Positions 12,587 to 23,885 of a DNA stretch of 64,000 nucleotides are shown here, one piece after another. The stretch is from Capronia americana (taxonomy: Eukaryota; Ascomycota; Eurotiomycetes; Chaetothyriales; Herpotrichiellaceae): contig JADWQD010000002.1 of the NCBI GenBank assembly GCA_016110215.1, positions 1,550,001-1,614,000 of the forward strand, read 5' to 3'. The translations under genes were made by a program, and so were the position numbers. The number at the start of each line of letters is the position of its first letter. The first letter of the stretch is position 1. Below the pieces are notes generated by a model. The model was not told the origin of the DNA, ran no database searches, and saw only the letters and a program-made list of their open reading frames with translations.

Positions 12587-13962
12587 TGTGGGCGAAGTAG
12601 ACAGTTATCCACCGCAGACAGATGTCAATCTGAGGGCAGGGTCACACTTATCCTTCCGCAACCTGTCTGTCTCCACATAAATTCATGTTCACAATGAATC
12701 TCCCCTTCAGCCACAGCACTCGTATATCAATCGTTCGGTCCCGAGGCCCTCCTCTTTGCAAACCTCCTGCACACGCACCAACGCAACGGGACTGACGAGA
12801 CGTGGTCGTGGGTTAGAGGGCTGGAACAGGGCTGTGCAACCCGAACCAGCTCACACGTTTCAGCTGTTGTGCAAGGATACTGACAATTGTTCGGGGCGAC
12901 GGAGACGGGTCTGGACGCGTACGGGTGCTTCAACTATCGGATGGAGCGATCGCAGGCTTTCGGTTGTCGAGATAGTGGGCAATCGTCAGTGCTCTTGCCG
13001 GGCACGGAGACTGGTAGTATCCACGGACACAAGGCCAGAGCCGTATCAAATGTGCTGACCTAGACGTGTTGGAGCGAGGCACGGACGGAAAAAAAGAAAC
13101 CCGTGGTCAAGATGGCGTGCACACAAAGCACGTCGAGCGGAAGGGGAGATACAGGATGGGGGAAGTCCTGTGTACTGTCAGCATGAGCCATGTCAAGCCG
13201 CTACTCACAGAAAGGCCATGATCTTGACGGCCTAAATGGGCCATGGGGGCGTCTCTGGAACCTGGTCCTCATGGTTTCAGCATTCGCTGCAGCGTGGGAC
13301 TTTGCGCACTGCTCGAGGAGAGGAAAAGACAATCACAGCAGAGGCAGGATTGGCCAGATCCCATGTGGGCGAGTGATGGTGAAACCAAACGCGCATTTCG
13401 CCATGGCCTGCGATAGGCGCAATAATTGCCCGACAAGGAGCTAAGGAATTAAGGAAGCAGCTCATCAATTGCCCAAATCCACCAGGACCAGGGACGGCGG
13501 GAGCTTGCCGGCGATCTTTTGATGGCTTGATCTTGGCTGAGATGGTGTTTGCGAGAGGACCAGCATGTCGGGTGCTCGAGTAGACACATACTGGGTATGC
13601 GCGGAGTAAGTAAACGGTGAAGCCGCTGCGTTGTGACGCCTGTGAGAGAGTCTCAGTATCACAGGTTCCCCCGTAGGGAGTAGTAGAGGCCCCTGCAGTG
13701 CTGGATGTGCCTGCGGAGATTTTTCTGATCACCACGGCTGGAAGCCTGATTGGCGGCGACCCGCTCCGAATCTCGGGCGCGATCCCAAGCGAAAAGCCGC
13801 TGCTACTGGCGCCCCCGTGGTGCCCGTGGCCCCATCCAGGAGAAGCCCGGCGCCGCTGATGCCCGCCACATCGCCGCACAGCAACTTCGCCCAACACCAC
13901 CGATTTCTCCGAGTTCGCCAGGACGCCGTGGACGTGATATTGAACCGCACGAAACTTCAAGC
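12587..13962. promoter_or_regulatory. Divergent promoter region
   Basis: These 1.4 kb separate two divergent genes, the unknown 1007-residue protein (minus) and the D-serine dehydratase-like gene (plus). No coding region is supported. The open frame of the plus-strand gene extends upstream to about 13750, but only through non-ATG codons. Confidence 0.6.
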
Positions 13963-15312
13963 ATGTCGTCGACAACGTATCCTCTTTCGCCAAGAGAGGG
14001 TCTGCTGGAAAAGTACCAGAACTCCTCGTTGCACGATGTCCCTGTTCCGGCGGCTGTGGTTGACATTGCGAAGGTAAAGGCAAACTGCTCGGCCATGCTC
14101 AATGCCGTCAGAGAGCTGCAGGTCAGCTTCAGAGCTCATGTCAAGACGCACAAGACAGCAGAGATCACCAGACTACAGGTCGGCGAAGACTGCAGAGATG
14201 TGAGACTCATTGTGTCAACCATTATCGAAGCAGAGCAGTTGGTCCCCTTGATGCTGGACTATAAAAGTCGGAATGCAAAGATCAATATCTTGTATGGTGT
14301 CCCCCTTGGACCCTCACATGTCCAGCGGCTTGCTGCTGTGGCTAGTCAGCTTGGTGAAGGCTCCATCGCTGTCATGATCGACCACCCAGCCCAGCTGAAG
14401 TGCTTGACAGCATTCAAAGAACAGACCGGCTTCCCTGCACTGGTCTTTGTCAAGACAGACGCAGGCCATCATAGGGCAGGTCTGGCTCCCGACTCGAATG
14501 AGATGGTGGATCTGGTTCAGAGGGTCAGCGCCGCCGAAGAGCAAGGTGATCTAGCTCTGCTCGGATTCTATTCGCACAATAGCCTGAGTTATGGCGGCAG
14601 CTCACCCGATGATGCCATGGATATGCTCAAGGTCGAGATTGATGTCTGCAAGCAAGCCTCTCAGCACTTCAACCGAAGTCGACAGACGCCGCTTCTGGTG
14701 TCCGTGGGGGCTTCACCGACGGCTCTTTCTCTAGAGAACATCCTCCCCTCGGCAACGACCTCGACTGCTTCTGCCAATGCTCTCAAGGAAACACTCCAGT
14801 TGACCAAGTCCAATCTCGAGCTGGAGATCCATGCCGGCGTATATCCGATCTTTGATATCCAACAAGTGTCCGCGTCCAGCCGTCATTTTACCACCGATCC
14901 ACATGACGCTATTAGTGTATCCGTCCTCGCTGAAGTCTGTTCTCTCTATCCCAATCGAACTGCACACCCCGAGGCTCTTATATCCGCAGGTTGTCTCGCA
15001 CTCGCCAGGGAGCCTTGCAAAGACTACGATGGCTGGGGTGTAGTAAGTCCATGGAATATGCCGAAACACTACAGCACCAAGAAAGACGACCGGGTAATTG
15101 TCAGTCGCATAAGCCAGGAGCATGGTATTTTGGCGTTTGACAAGGGAAGCGTTCGACGACCGCTCCCCCTCGAATACGGGCAAAAGGTCCGCATTTGGCC
15201 GAACCACGCCTGCATCACCCTGGCAATGTTTGGTTGGTATCTTGTCGTCGATTCAGACAGTGATTCTCCCGACAAAGTTGTTGACGTCTACGCAAGATGG
15301 CGAGGCTGGTGA
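13963..15312 (+). CDS. DSD1: D-serine dehydratase-like PLP enzyme (DSD1 / D-threonine aldolase fold)
   Basis: The predicted reaction is D-serine to pyruvate and ammonia, using pyridoxal phosphate and zinc. The single exon codes for 449 residues from ATG 13963 (yeast Dsd1 has 428). The alanine-racemase-type N-terminal barrel carries HVKTHK (residues 59-64), where Lys61 is the likely PLP lysine. The C-terminal domain has the metal site HAC, His415 and Cys417. In the related bacterial D-threonine aldolases the second ligand is Asp, so Cys favours the dehydratase. Motifs KTDAGHHRAG and SVGASPT fit the family. The open frame extends 71 codons upstream without an ATG, so the start is clear unless an upstream exon exists. 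Cytosolic location is expected, as no targeting signal is seen. Substrate is inferred from family knowledge. Confidence 0.88.
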   Translation: MSSTTYPLSPREGLLEKYQNSSLHDVPVPAAVVDIAKVKANCSAMLNAVRELQVSFRAHVKTHKTAEITRLQVGEDCRDVRLIVSTIIEAEQLVPLMLDYKSRNAKINILYGVPLGPSHVQRLAAVASQLGEGSIAVMIDHPAQLKCLTAFKEQTGFPALVFVKTDAGHHRAGLAPDSNEMVDLVQRVSAAEEQGDLALLGFYSHNSLSYGGSSPDDAMDMLKVEIDVCKQASQHFNRSRQTPLLVSVGASPTALSLENILPSATTSTASANALKETLQLTKSNLELEIHAGVYPIFDIQQVSASSRHFTTDPHDAISVSVLAEVCSLYPNRTAHPEALISAGCLALAREPCKDYDGWGVVSPWNMPKHYSTKKDDRVIVSRISQEHGILAFDKGSVRRPLPLEYGQKVRIWPNHACITLAMFGWYLVVDSDSDSPDKVVDVYARWRGW

Positions 15313-15450
15313 ACCGGCGGACCTCCCAGAGTCGACATGCTACTGTTCCTCCTATTGCCTCGTACAAAGCTCGACTATTCCTTAGCCTCTCTTTCAAACT
15401 TGGCTTGAACACCCACTTCCTGATCATCACACTTCTGCCGGTGCACGAGG

Positions 15451-15915
15451 ATGGTGAGCAGCAGCCGCATCAGAAGCTCGAGTGCGGCCGAGAAGAGCTC
15501 AGTCACCCCTTTACCGTACAGACTCAGCCATTGGAGCCACTATGAGAGCAATTCTGCCACTGGTCCTGCACCGATCAGAAACCTTTCGAAGCTGGGGAGG
15601 ACTGCTACGCCGCCGTTATTTTCCCTTGAAGATAGCAACCATCGAACCTCCCGTATTGTTCCCGGCCTTTCCAGACACTACTCGCGTGGCAGCCCTCCAT
15701 CCACACTCGACGATGATTTCGTGCAGACGGGGGACCCAAACTCGTCATTCCTCCTTCCAAGACCGCATGAACTGTTGCGGAATTGGAGAAGCAGGTCAGA
15801 AGAAAATGGGTCGTCGTCCCCGTCTCCAGAAACGGCGGCCAGAGACTGTTTTCTTGAGCACTCAATCGATGAGCTGGGTTCTGCACGTTTCCGAAGCCGT
15901 GGAAAGAGTCTTTAA
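15451..15915 (+). CDS. Possible small orphan gene, 154 residues
   Basis: An ATG-started frame of 154 codons lies 138 bp downstream of the D-serine dehydratase-like stop, on the same strand. The product is Ser, Arg and Pro rich and looks disordered, for example SRSEENGSSSPSPE, with no domain I recognise. Its composition resembles disordered parts of fungal regulatory proteins. At about 52% GC a frame of this length can arise by chance, and it may instead be 3' untranslated sequence of the upstream gene. Confidence 0.25.
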   Translation: MVSSSRIRSSSAAEKSSVTPLPYRLSHWSHYESNSATGPAPIRNLSKLGRTATPPLFSLEDSNHRTSRIVPGLSRHYSRGSPPSTLDDDFVQTGDPNSSFLLPRPHELLRNWRSRSEENGSSSPSPETAARDCFLEHSIDELGSARFRSRGKSL

Positions 15916-16724
15916 CGTTCGGGACCGTCGCTACGTCAAGATCCATAATGCCCCTCCAGAACGATTGATTACAAGATCCGCCCGATGATTGTGATGCGGG
16001 TTTTCGACACTCACTATTGCGCTGTTGAAGAGTCTCCCAGGCATGAAGTGGACAGTGGCAGGGCGGAGAGGCCACAGACACCATCTCTACCCCCTTCCTC
16101 TCTGCTGGCACACAAACTTGGCAGCTTATCAGTCGTTCCAGTCCACTTCGAACGCCCGTTTTCACTGGGTTGCTGCTGCTGTCGAGCTCATTTAAAACTT
16201 TTTTGGCTCGATGAAGCAAGCGAATCTTAGGACGTCACGCAGGTCAAACATCATGATGTTGTGTCACTTCGCGAGAGGGATCGTGTTGGAAAGCTATAAG
16301 ATACCAGATACTAGTCCTACATGCTTGTCTACAAGTACAGATATGTATTGTATACAGATAGATGTGACCACCAGTGCCAGTGACAGCCAATATATTATGT
16401 ACTCCGGTTCCCACAGCTCTTCAACATCTCCGTGGCAAGCCTCATCTACTTGAAGCAACAACCTATCAACCGTGTAGTGTTGCATTAGACATAGTATGGA
16501 ATGATAAGATACCCCAGGTGTTCTGCTCACAGAATGCCCTCCCTCTCTTATTGAAGCATGTATCAATGCAGTTCAAGCCAAGGCAAGGTCCTTTCGTTGA
16601 TGTGCTCATTCTCCCTCTCTCGTATATATAGGCGCTCGGCTACCCGCTCTCACACGCAAGGGACAAGGAAAGAGAGAGAGAAAAGCCCCATCCCAAGCAG
16701 GTTTCGGAAAATGAGAAACCAACC

Positions 16725-16735
16725 AAAAAAAAAAA
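16725..16735 (-). terminator. Pol III terminator of tRNA-His
   Basis: Eleven A on the plus strand give a T11 run on the minus strand, 7 bases past the tRNA 3' end. Runs of four or more T end polymerase III transcription. Confidence 0.85.
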
Positions 16736-16742
16736 GCCTTGA

Positions 16743-16826
16743 TGCCGGCGCCAGGATTTGAACCTGGGTCTCTTCGGGTCTCTGCAGGACCACAACGAAA
16801 CGTGCTAACCACTGCACTACACCAGC
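16743..16826 (-). tRNA. tH(GUG): tRNA-His (GTG) with a 12-nt intron
   Basis: The minus strand folds as a complete tRNA. The acceptor GCTGGTG pairs with CGCCGGC (two G-U pairs). The D arm has GTGC/GCAC around AGTGGTTA. The anticodon stem TTTCG/CGAAG encloses TTGTGG with anticodon GTG at 16793-16791. The T arm is CCAGG, TTCAAAT, CCTGG, and the discriminator base is A. Nineteen bases lie between the anticodon stem halves instead of seven. This leaves a 12-base intron starting one base 3' of the anticodon, the standard nuclear tRNA intron position (about 16789-16778). The variable region is short (four bases). A T11 terminator follows. The G-1 typical of histidine tRNAs would be added after transcription. 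Confidence 0.95.
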
Positions 16827-17025
16827 TGATCAAACCGAGCTCACTCTTCAGGCATGATTGTGAGGATCATTTCGAGCGAAGTGACAGATATTCCTACAGA
16901 TGAGTAACTGAACCGGTTGACGGATCGATCGAGTGGATGCAGTGACTCATTTTTGTCTTTTCGTGAAGGGATATATGGTACGAGTACATATGGGTCAGTC
17001 AGTGAAAGAACATTTAAGGCTCCGG

Positions 17026-17045
17026 CCTCGCCTCGCCTCGCCTCG
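17026..17045. repeat. CCTCG pentanucleotide repeat
   Basis: Four perfect CCTCG units in tandem. Confidence 0.85.
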
Positions 17046-17547
17046 TCTTGTCATGTCCCGACAGGTCAACCAGAAGGAACTGCGTCGGTGGTACGGCTTG
17101 TACTGCGTACCGTGTACCGCGTGCTTTTGTCTGTTATACTGCGCCACGAGCCCAAAGCGGACACTGACAGAGGATGTATCTTGGCCTTTGCACAGTGCCA
17201 GGAGGTCAAACTCTGGTTTTCAGTTCTGTTTCCGATCCCATGGGGAGGAGGCTTTGGGCGACTTGAAGAGCACATCTAGGGCGGGAAAAGGCTCCGAGAG
17301 CGGGACGTTGAGAATGTCCGTCCCTCCATCAGCACTGCTCATCCTATACATGTTAGTACCTACAGTATGCACATTCCGTTCCACTGCGCTCCCGCCTGGG
17401 CTCGATGCCAATGGAGCTACCTTCTGGGCCTTAGCTGTGCCGGCGGAGACGGCAGGCACGCGGAGACGGGAGACGGGAGACGGAAAGCTGCATGTACCAT
17501 GTACCATGTATAGCGCACGAGTACGGTATGCGATATGCGGTATGCAG

Positions 17548-17582
17548 TAGGCGGTAGGTGGTAGGCGGTAGGTGGTAGGCGA
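17548..17582. repeat. Heptamer tandem repeat TAGGCGG/TAGGTGG
   Basis: Five 7-base units alternate between TAGGCGG and TAGGTGG, so the array is 2.5 copies of a 14-base unit; the last unit is TAGGCGA. It sits beside looser repeats of GGTATGC and of GTACCAT, giving about 100 bp of simple sequence. Confidence 0.85.
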
Positions 17583-20500
17583 TATCTTGAGACAGCCAAA
17601 GATTTTTCTGGATTCAGATCCCGACTGCATGGGAATTGCGTTGAGGGCCATGTCAAACGGGAAACTGCAGCACGGATAAAAGGAAGCGGATCCACAAAGT
17701 CAGCAGGATGGAGGCGTGGAGACGAAGGCTCCGGAGTGACGACAGAGTGACAATATGGAAAGGGAGGAGCAACGCAATGTGGATGGCGAGGTGTGGTCGG
17801 CACTGGACAGGACCAGCGGGATTACATGAAGTACAATACTCGTGTTGCAGCCCCGTTTGCTCTGAAGTTATTGAATCTTGGCCTAGGATTGAGGAGGATT
17901 CCAGACGTGCGGTGTAGCAGTGCAAGCCTAACCACACGCGTAGGAATAGAAGAAAACCCCCTGTCTGCGTGCCAACTAGCGGGAATAAACACCCGTCGAG
18001 GTCTCTCAACAAAGCTTGGGATATTTCCTCATCCCCACATCCATTCTCGCTTTCAGGAAAACGAGTCAGGCATGCCGAGCTCGAGAATGCCATGTTGGAA
18101 TCTTCGAAGTGAACCAAGAACTACTACTGTACATACCGTGTCCGGAGTAGGTGTGATGGGGTCCTGCATGCAGGCTGAAAGGGAGGTATGACATCAGGAG
18201 GACCCCCCCTTGCCGGGGTAGGCCAAGCGCGATCAGCATCCCAGTTGTCGAGCAAGGAAACCCAAGCAAACGCTTGCACCTGACATTAGTTGCGATCCCA
18301 CGGGGGCTCTCTATTGTATCCATCCGTGTCTATTCCCCCAAGACAAGGTGATGCACAACGTGCTGATCAGCGACTACGCCGTTGGACAGACAGCAAGGTA
18401 GGTCAATCACGCGGGAAGGGCAATCAATATACGAGTATGTAAGTGTTCGTTCTTGAACACTAGGGGAAAGACCCCATCCATGTTCATTTACATATCCGGG
18501 AAATGGCTGTCTTTTCCACCCCCTGTGCCCCTCGCCTCGCAGCCAACATGCCTCCATCCTGGACACATCCGACTCGGAGAAATCATAAGTCGGTCGACGT
18601 GCTCCAAGCTGGGCAATCCATGAATTGCCCAGGATCCTTTTTCGCCAATGCCTTTTCGCTGTGTTCAGTACTGTGTGCGAGGTTCTGATGGCGGTTTTCG
18701 AGCTCGCCAATCCCCACCTTCGGATCATGTGTCCAAATGTGCGAGAAATTCATCGGAAAGTGTACCTAGCGAGCATTCAATCCTGATAGGCAGGAGGCCC
18801 TACCTACAAGGAAGAACAAGCAACCTACCCGTAGGCTTTGGTAAGATATCGATCAAGGTGTCGGCATCAGACGTATGGCCGCATGTGAGATCAGATTGGC
18901 CAGATCCGGGGAAACCCAGTTCGAGGACTGGATGTGTGTGATAGCACACAGTTGGAAGCGTGGCCAACCTTGCTGAATATACCGTGCATAATGCATTAAA
19001 TGGAGGTTGATGCGGTCAGGAAGCATGGGGTGTGAGCAACCTTTTGGTAATAGATTCAGATCCAGCACCATACTTACATAGATATGAGCCATGGTTCCAA
19101 AACATGGGGTAAGCTTTGGACGCCCCGGAGACACGTCCGCGGTCCGTCGCCAGCGAATGATTTGACGTTTGCAATTCTGGCGTGCATCAGATGTCAGATT
19201 CGGGGATCCACATCGGTTTCCTGCCATGGTCGCGGTTGGAAACTTCGGACGCACGATTCCACAGTGACTGATTCGAGCCCTGCAGAGTGGCGGAGAGGGA
19301 TGTGCAAAGGATTTCAGCTGGGTAACCCTCCTCGATCAGCCACGGAGTAATTATCCCACGGTCCAGGAGTACTGAGATGTGCGGCCAAGCAGTGCGTGGA
19401 AGAACTACTGTGTGAAGGCGACAATGGTGCATTCAGAGGGCGACGGATTTGGTAGTTTTGCGCTCTCGTTTACGGCCGAGTTGCACGAATGGCAAGGCTG
19501 CAACTTCTCGGACGGAGGACTGTGGTACTCGAGGTGTGCATCTCCGAGACGTTCCGCCGATCACCGTTGGGCGACGGGCAACATTGCCCGCCACAGTGTG
19601 GGACGCACCGAAGGCACAGTACGAGTTAGTGTGTACCACAGGACTGAAGATAGCCTATCTCTCCAAGGTGTCCGGCATCGATCAAAACTGTTCCGCCCGA
19701 CAGTCCGTTCACTTAGTAAAGTCCCCACGCAGTAATTGCAATCAGCCACCGAAACGATTCATGGAATCCACAGGAGACGTTGGCTTGAGCTATCAGGAAG
19801 CGAAAACTTGGAAAGCAGCCCTTGTTGCTCAGTGCCAAACCCCGGGTTAATGGGTTTGCGGGACCGGTTGTCCCACAAGCTGAGAAGGAGAAGAAGTCCG
19901 GCGGTCGGAAAGGGCCCGGAAGAGGGTTGCTAAAGTCAGTGTTCTGTGTCAACCTTTGCGGAATCGGCAATGTTTTCTTCCTTTTCGAGGTCGCGCTTCG
20001 TCTCGGCCAGTTGATCACTTGCTGGATTTGCCAGAGTCTTGGGAGTTGATAGTGTGACCAATTCGGCTGGGGTAGAGACCTGGGGAAACCACCGTGATGT
20101 TTGCATTTACGGGGCGGGTGAGCACAAGGATTGCGATAATGTGCGCAAAGGGAAAGCATCTGAGGAAATGGGAGCCGACCAGTGACCGGGTCAGTCGGTA
20201 GTTTACCGCAACAGAGGCAAAAGCCCCGAAGGTCAGAGGCTTGCCGGTGCTGTTGAATGGACGCCTCTCTGTAGCCACGCAGCACGGGAGGCTTGAAACT
20301 CGTACTCGACTGCGCGCCGACCGTTTGACACTCGAGCAGGATGGGATCATTACAGTGTGGCTTGAAGTCGGCCGCTTCAAAAGTCCGCGTGGGTGTAGGG
20401 CACGCACTCGAGGACCCCGTACGTATGGCATTTTGATAACACTTTGCTCGGGCTGTTTTACTGTAGAAGCAGCGCCGTGCAGCGAAGCTTGACTGCTGAG

Positions 20501-22238
20501 CTGGCCCCTGGTCTGGCTGCTCAGGGACAATCTTCCCGCACCCACCCATCGCGTAGAAGGCACCATGCTACTGTTACGGTACCCAGAGGTCAGGCTCTCG
20601 AATCTCGATATCGAGTAACCATGCCCCGAGCGTCAGTTGGTCGTTCGCCGGACACATGAGGAAAGGATGAGCACATGTCAAAGCAAGATTTTCGAGGGGG
20701 AGTTCCACGTGCGGATGGCACGACTGTCCAGGTGACTCGGTTCCGAACCACTCACAGGGTTTGTTTTGCGCTGTTGACGCGCCTTCTGGGGAGCTTCGTT
20801 AGTGTCGACGGGGAACCGGGAGCCGCAGGCCTTTGAAGCGTGACATGCTTACTCAAGGCTTCGCTCAGGTAATAGTCGTCGTGGCTGGGAAGACCCTTTC
20901 GGCACAATTCAAAATTCACCCCATCGGCTGCCCAATAACAATGGTGGTTGTCCCTTAATTCACCCTGATGCCATTCGCTCGAGTCGAGTCAGCTGCCTCG
21001 GCCGTTTTTGGCACCTGGATCTAACAGAGCATCCCTTCGCCCTCTGCTCATGGTCGGTCACGTAGTAGTCATTGACTGGGCAGTGGAAGCACAGTCTCGC
21101 GACACGGGTATCCAAGCGAGCCTGGTATCATCACTATTACGAGCCAGCCAGTCGCTTCTCGAATCCGGCAGCCATTTGATGAGGGCCAGATGTGTGGCTG
21201 AGGCAGAAACAATAATAGGCATGTGACCGGCGAGACTCCTTCGAGGCCTGCAAGCGGCGTCGCAATGCCACCCTGAACCGTCTAATGCAGAGGTACGAAT
21301 CAATGGGTGGGACATATACCGCCGACAAGTAGCACTATGGACAGAAATCCCAGCGCCCAATTGGTGCCTGGACGGTGGCTACGGAGAGAGTGCTCGGGGC
21401 TGTGATGGGCTTCAAGGACTGGCCTGTGGAGCAGCCCGCGTCCCAATCCACAGCCCAGAAACCACCCCCATTTCCCAGAAGGAGCCAAAAGTCACGCCGA
21501 GCGCGGACCGAGCGTGTTGACGGCGTCTTGTCATTACAACGCGTTTTGCCCTGACGATGTGGGTTCGGCTGCAAACGTCCCCCTTGAGGTCTTCTCCCAC
21601 TTTTTCCCGCGTGTCTCGAACCCTGCACCTCCACTGGCACCTTCTCGCCTAGTCCCTGGGGTGGCTTCCTTCTGTTCACGGAGGTCGCAAAGCGAAAAAG
21701 GTCAAGTTGGGGGTCCCTCTCGAAACCTTGTCCACCCGAGCGCCGGGTTCTGCTGCCCACCCCCTGGTCGCTTTTTCGTGCCTTGTGCCCTCACCTTTTA
21801 TCCCTGGCGTAGTTGCACCTGCCCTCCGGCCTGTCGCCCTTATACCGTCCTTCCCCATCCGCAAAGCCCCATCGCCATTTCTTCCACACGTCTCTTCAGT
21901 AACCGCGCTCTTACACACACACACACCTCACCACCACATTTTCCTCCCCGACACGCACCCAACTCTGGTTGCACATCTTCGACAAACGTTGAGAGATCGC
22001 CTCGACATTGACCTTCCCAGTCGCCTGCGTCAACTCACTGTCTGAAGGCGTCCCCATTGATCGGCCCGAGGTCCTCGTATTGCGTCACACGCCGAACCCA
22101 CCAAACTCCCATCCGTTTGTAGAAAGCGCCTTCACCACCGTCTGCGACTCCCCTCGATCCCTCGCTGCGATACATTTCGGCGCCGACTCACCCCCTACCT
22201 CTTCTCCCGCGACTGCACGGTCAACACCTCAAAACGAA

Positions 22239-23885
22239 ATGCCTTCGCGCTTAAATGCGCCCCCGGTACTGTCCCTCGACAGGGGCAAGATGCACTACAT
22301 TGATCCGTCCAACGCCTGCAGTCTGATGGCGATGTGGTCGATCTTCTCCAAATGCTCAGAGACATTAGAGGAAGGCCCACGGTTAGAGAACCTGAGTTGG
22401 CGAGTCTGGTCCAGAGAATCCCTATGTGTCACGCCCATCGACAACCCGCCCCGGGCCAGCCAAGTGCCTTCACTTTCGAGCTCATGGTCGTCAAGTGACA
22501 GCTTGGCCGAAATGAAGTCGATACCTGTGAAGATCAGACACAGATCGAAATCGCCCCCCCAGCACGACTGCGACAGCTCGCTCTCCAAATCACGCCACTT
22601 GAGCCCGGATACACTGGAGAAAATGGTTGCGACGATACAAGACAAGACCGATCTGGGCCCTCTATCCCCCTCACTGGAGGCCAGTCCTCCTTTCACCAAG
22701 TCCTTTTCACCCCAGAAACAGACTCCACCCAAGGCCGGGCTGGAGCCGGAAGCAGATCATGAGATCGAAGTGAAGAATCTTCAAGACTCCACCGAATCAT
22801 GCCTTTCCAACACCACCACTGCAACAATAAGTACTCAGCGTCAGAGCGAGCACCGCGATTCCGACACTTCTGTCTCCTCGGACGGACTTATCCGGAGTGG
22901 ATCTGTCGTTCACGGATTCTCGCCAGTGGCATCCTCGTGTCGTTCTCGAACCATCAGCTCAAGTCTCAAGCCGGCTGCTCCCACCAAGCTCATTCCTCAA
23001 CCCAAGACTGCCCTCAAAGCAACAGCCATGTTCACCCTTGGTGGATCCTCTGAGGACGATGAGTCTTCCTTTGAGCAGCGAGTGCTTTCTCACAAGGCAC
23101 CCCCGAAGCAAAGCTCTCTGTCTCAAAGCTTGAGCAGACAGAACCTGTCCGGAGGCAAGAGTCAGCTTCAACCGAAACGAACCTCATTCCGGGATGTCGT
23201 TGCACAGCGACGAATCCAAGAGGACGCCGAAAACGACGAGGGCGCCATTGAAAGCAGTGACGAGGAGGATGATACAGACGAGGTCATGGAGTCAGCTATC
23301 GACGAAGACGAGGAGGACGCCGATGATTGGGAAGACTCGAACTCGGACGATGGAAAACCGTCTCAGGAGCCACATCTTTTCCGAAGGGTCGAGAGTCGAC
23401 CTGACCTGGTATCGCGTCGCTCTATGTTGACCTTGGCTCTCAATAAAGGCCAAGGTGGGCTTCCCCACGCTTATTCCCAACCTGCCCTATACCGGTCCAG
23501 AAAGTCATCTCCCCCTCAGGGACCATCGATGGCAAATTCACCCGACGATGAGGATGGCATGGTGATGCAATCGTCAAATCGACCGCCCATTGCCGTCCCG
23601 CCTCCGAGATCATCTAAATCATTGGCTCATTCACCCAGAACAACAAGAATCCATATGCTGTCTACAGAGTTGACTGAATCGTTACGGAGAAACCTGCTCT
23701 TGGAGAGGCAAGAGAAATCTCACACCGCCAACGCCTTCCTCAAGCGAAGCAGAAACGCTCAGTCCATGGCCAACCTTACGAACATAGGCCGGGCAACAGG
23801 TGGTCCAGCTCCGGTCCTCGACACCACGAGAGACGAAAACTGGACTGTCGACAACACTTGGGAATACCACACCACAGGCTGGTAG
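22239..23885 (+). CDS. DUF1752/DUF3295 (Mks1-like) nutrient-signalling regulator
   Basis: This is a single-exon gene of 548 residues. The frame is open further upstream but has no earlier ATG, and ATG 22239 has a good context (cgaaATGCC). Residues about 27-63 match DUF1752, the region shared with GATA factor AreA: SLMAMWSIFSKCSETL followed by LENLSWRVWSRESLC. The C-terminal part matches DUF3295. It includes an acidic stretch (about 325-372), then a helix-like TELTESLRRNLLLERQEKS segment near 475, and the terminal YHTTGW. Yeast proteins with this architecture, such as Mks1, control nitrogen and retrograde signalling and are cytoplasmic or nuclear. That role is inferred here from domains only. 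The gene stands alone in a long gene-poor region, which suggests complex upstream control. Confidence 0.85.
   Translation: MPSRLNAPPVLSLDRGKMHYIDPSNACSLMAMWSIFSKCSETLEEGPRLENLSWRVWSRESLCVTPIDNPPRASQVPSLSSSWSSSDSLAEMKSIPVKIRHRSKSPPQHDCDSSLSKSRHLSPDTLEKMVATIQDKTDLGPLSPSLEASPPFTKSFSPQKQTPPKAGLEPEADHEIEVKNLQDSTESCLSNTTTATISTQRQSEHRDSDTSVSSDGLIRSGSVVHGFSPVASSCRSRTISSSLKPAAPTKLIPQPKTALKATAMFTLGGSSEDDESSFEQRVLSHKAPPKQSSLSQSLSRQNLSGGKSQLQPKRTSFRDVVAQRRIQEDAENDEGAIESSDEEDDTDEVMESAIDEDEEDADDWEDSNSDDGKPSQEPHLFRRVESRPDLVSRRSMLTLALNKGQGGLPHAYSQPALYRSRKSSPPQGPSMANSPDDEDGMVMQSSNRPPIAVPPPRSSKSLAHSPRTTRIHMLSTELTESLRRNLLLERQEKSHTANAFLKRSRNAQSMANLTNIGRATGGPAPVLDTTRDENWTVDNTWEYHTTGW

Larger units (their letters stand above)
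15313..16742. other. Intergenic region with no confident gene
   Basis: Apart from the doubtful 154-codon frame at 15451-15915, nothing coding is supported. The last part is AT-richer and contains A-rich sequence that serves as the polymerase III terminator of the tRNA gene on the other strand. Confidence 0.55.
16827..22238. other. 5.4 kb gene-poor region upstream of the DUF1752/DUF3295 gene
   Basis: No protein family is recognisable on either strand. Many open frames exist, the longest 278 codons on the minus strand (20549-19713), but their products have no domain and random-looking composition. The region contains short tandem repeats near 17.0 and 17.5 kb and two copies of TACGAGTA (16979, 18430). 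From about 21.5 kb it is pyrimidine-rich (for example a CACACACAC run near 21911), as expected of a fungal promoter and long 5' leader for the gene at 22239. Confidence 0.6.

Noticed and set aside
13277..14083. Minus-strand open frame of 268 codons
   Set aside because: It overlaps the start of the D-serine dehydratase-like gene on the opposite strand, has no domain and looks like a shadow frame.
15605..16219. Minus-strand open frame of 204 codons
   Set aside because: It has no domain and no plausible start or splice structure; it overlaps another equally weak frame on the plus strand.
19713..20549. Minus-strand open frame of 278 codons in the gene-poor region
   Set aside because: Composition is Pro/Cys/His-heavy and random-looking, with no domain or splice-supported extension.
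22008..22238. Longer N-terminus for the DUF1752/DUF3295 protein
   Set aside because: The upstream frame begins with TTG and has no ATG before 22239.
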